A stretch of DNA of 64,000 bases from Lytechinus pictus (lineage: Eukaryota > Echinodermata > Echinoidea > Temnopleuroida > Toxopneustidae). Location: the NCBI RefSeq assembly GCF_037042905.1, contig NC_087259.1, positions 21,231,001 to 21,295,000 of the forward strand. The letters are read 5' to 3'. The number at the start of each line of letters is the position of its first letter. Within the stretch, counting starts at the first letter, position 1. Below the pieces are notes generated by a model. That model saw only the letters and a program-made list of their open reading frames with translations. It was not told the origin of the DNA and did no database searches. Made by a program: the position numbers and the translations under genes. Shown in pieces: positions 62,791 through 64,000 of the stretch.

Positions 62791-63510
62791 ATATTAAAAG
62801 ATAATCGAAAATCAGTCGAATATGACTTAAGTAATATTTAAAAAAAGATGATACAGTTATATCTTAGGCCTTCACTATTCTATGTATTGATTTATTTACC
62901 ATTTTATATTGATACAATCAACCCTGACTACATCGAAGACAAGATAATATATTATACCAAAATGCTATTGCTGGGAGTATAACTGCTGTCGGCAATGATT
63001 GGAAATATGTTGCTATGTATACACGTCACTTAGTTGTGCATCCCCAGCCAGCTAGATAGAGGCCCCTCGTCGTATTCTTAGGCTGAGCGATCAAATTCTG
63101 TGAATAATTCATCACGGGGGCCCCACTGGTGTATACTACGCAGATGAGTGCAAATGGAAAGATGCCTGGGGATGGGGAGAGAATATACTTGCTTGGGTTT
63201 GAGTGTATATACAAGACCTTCAAGAAAGAGAGCAAAATTTCGTTCAATCTTCCTGCTGGCTTGAAGATGTTACTTTTTATGTCTCGCAGACGATGTGAAG
63301 CATCATAAAGACAAAGCACACTCTAAGTTTGAGTTGATGATCCAGGAAAATGACTATAGAAATGTCAGATGAAACACGTAATTTCAGGCTTTATATTAAT
63401 ATTTATCCTCTTTGCCTTCTTGCATACAAAATGCAGCAACAATAGAATTGACATCAAAACTATATGTTTCAAGTTAAATAAAATTATATCAATTGATCAC
63501 ATCATTGTAG

Positions 63511-63796
63511 AGCGTTGTGGCCCAGTTGATAAGTCTTCTGACTTAGAAACAGAGGGTCGTGGGTTCGAATCCCAGCCATGGCGTAATTTCCTAGAGCAAG
63601 AAATTTATCCACATTGTGCTGCACTCGACCCAGGTGAGGTGAATGGGTACCCGGCAGGATTAATTCCTTGAATGCATGAGCGCTGAAAGGCAGCTCGAGC
63701 TAAAGCCGGGGTAATAATAATAATAACAACGCGCCTCGGAATAGAATATTTCTAGATAGATGGCGCTATATAAATGCCTATTATTATTATTATGAA
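63511..63796 (+). mobile_element. Full-length tRNA-head SINE
   Basis: tRNA-like head with A-box TGTGGCCCAGTTGATAAG and B-box GTGGGTTCGAATCCC, then AGCAAGAAATTTATCC, CACCCAGGTGAGGTGAATGG-type body, TAAAGCCGGGGTAATAATAA, and a tail GATGGCGCTATATAAATGCC ending in (TAT)n. Most complete copy of the family also found at 7743, 24820 and 32530. Confidence 0.85.
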
Positions 63797-64000
63797 AAAA
63801 TAATTACATTCAATAGGGTCTACTTTATTAGCAGGGGGTTTTAAATTTTCAAGGGCATTCGAAAGATTCGCCACTGAGAAATGTTGTTGATTAGTTTTTA
63901 ACGGCGCTCTCATAAAAAAAAAAGAAAATACGCACCAATCAAACGATCTTATCATATCACTATATATTTTTTTCGTTTTTATCATTTTCAGTAGATAAGA

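Noticed and set aside
63515-63590. Possible tRNA gene
   Set aside because: Same reasoning: head of a SINE whose body recurs at 7743, 24820 and 32530.

Overview
The window is nuclear DNA of a metazoan. It has intron-rich protein genes with GT/AG junctions, many short inverted-repeat transposons, tRNA-derived SINEs, microsatellites and low GC. The gene sequences and the SINE/MITE style suggest a marine deuterostome, most likely an echinoderm such as a sea urchin; this is inference, because no species-specific marker was checked.

Four genes are supported. (1) About 3.6-10.3 kb, + strand: the C-terminal nine coding exons of folylpolyglutamate synthase (FPGS); the N-terminal P-loop exons must lie left of the window. 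(2) About 45.7-19.8 kb, - strand: a GPR107/GPR108-type lung-7TM Golgi protein in twelve coding exons spread over 26 kb. Its signal-peptide exon is about 10 kb upstream of exon 2. FPGS and GPR107 are convergent. (3) and (4) 51.1-53.9 kb (-) and 56.0-58.7 kb (+): two nearly identical cytosolic HSP70 genes arranged head to head, each 641 aa with one intron at the same codon and each with its own TATA box and heat-shock elements. The + copy ends in the usual EEVD; the - copy ends in DEMD.

Most of the rest is transposon-derived. There are TA-flanked, TTAA-flanked and hAT-like (8-bp duplication) non-autonomous elements with clear ends, several nested insertions, a decayed hAT-type transposase region duplicated in tandem, a 5'-truncated LINE reverse transcriptase inside GPR107 intron 1, CR1-like LINE tails, at least four MITE families with two or more copies, and two tRNA-derived SINE families. 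The best-resolved structural finding is a 1.5 kb long-arm inverted-repeat element at 27.06-28.55 kb carrying a clean 753-bp TA-flanked insertion in one arm, with the opposite arm preserving the empty site.

No genuinely new biochemical system is evident. The observations most worth following are the variant HSP70 tail in a divergent heat-shock pair, the furin-like site in an enlarged GPR107 lumenal domain, and several transposon families that carry internal repeats of their own ends or of a GC-rich motif.
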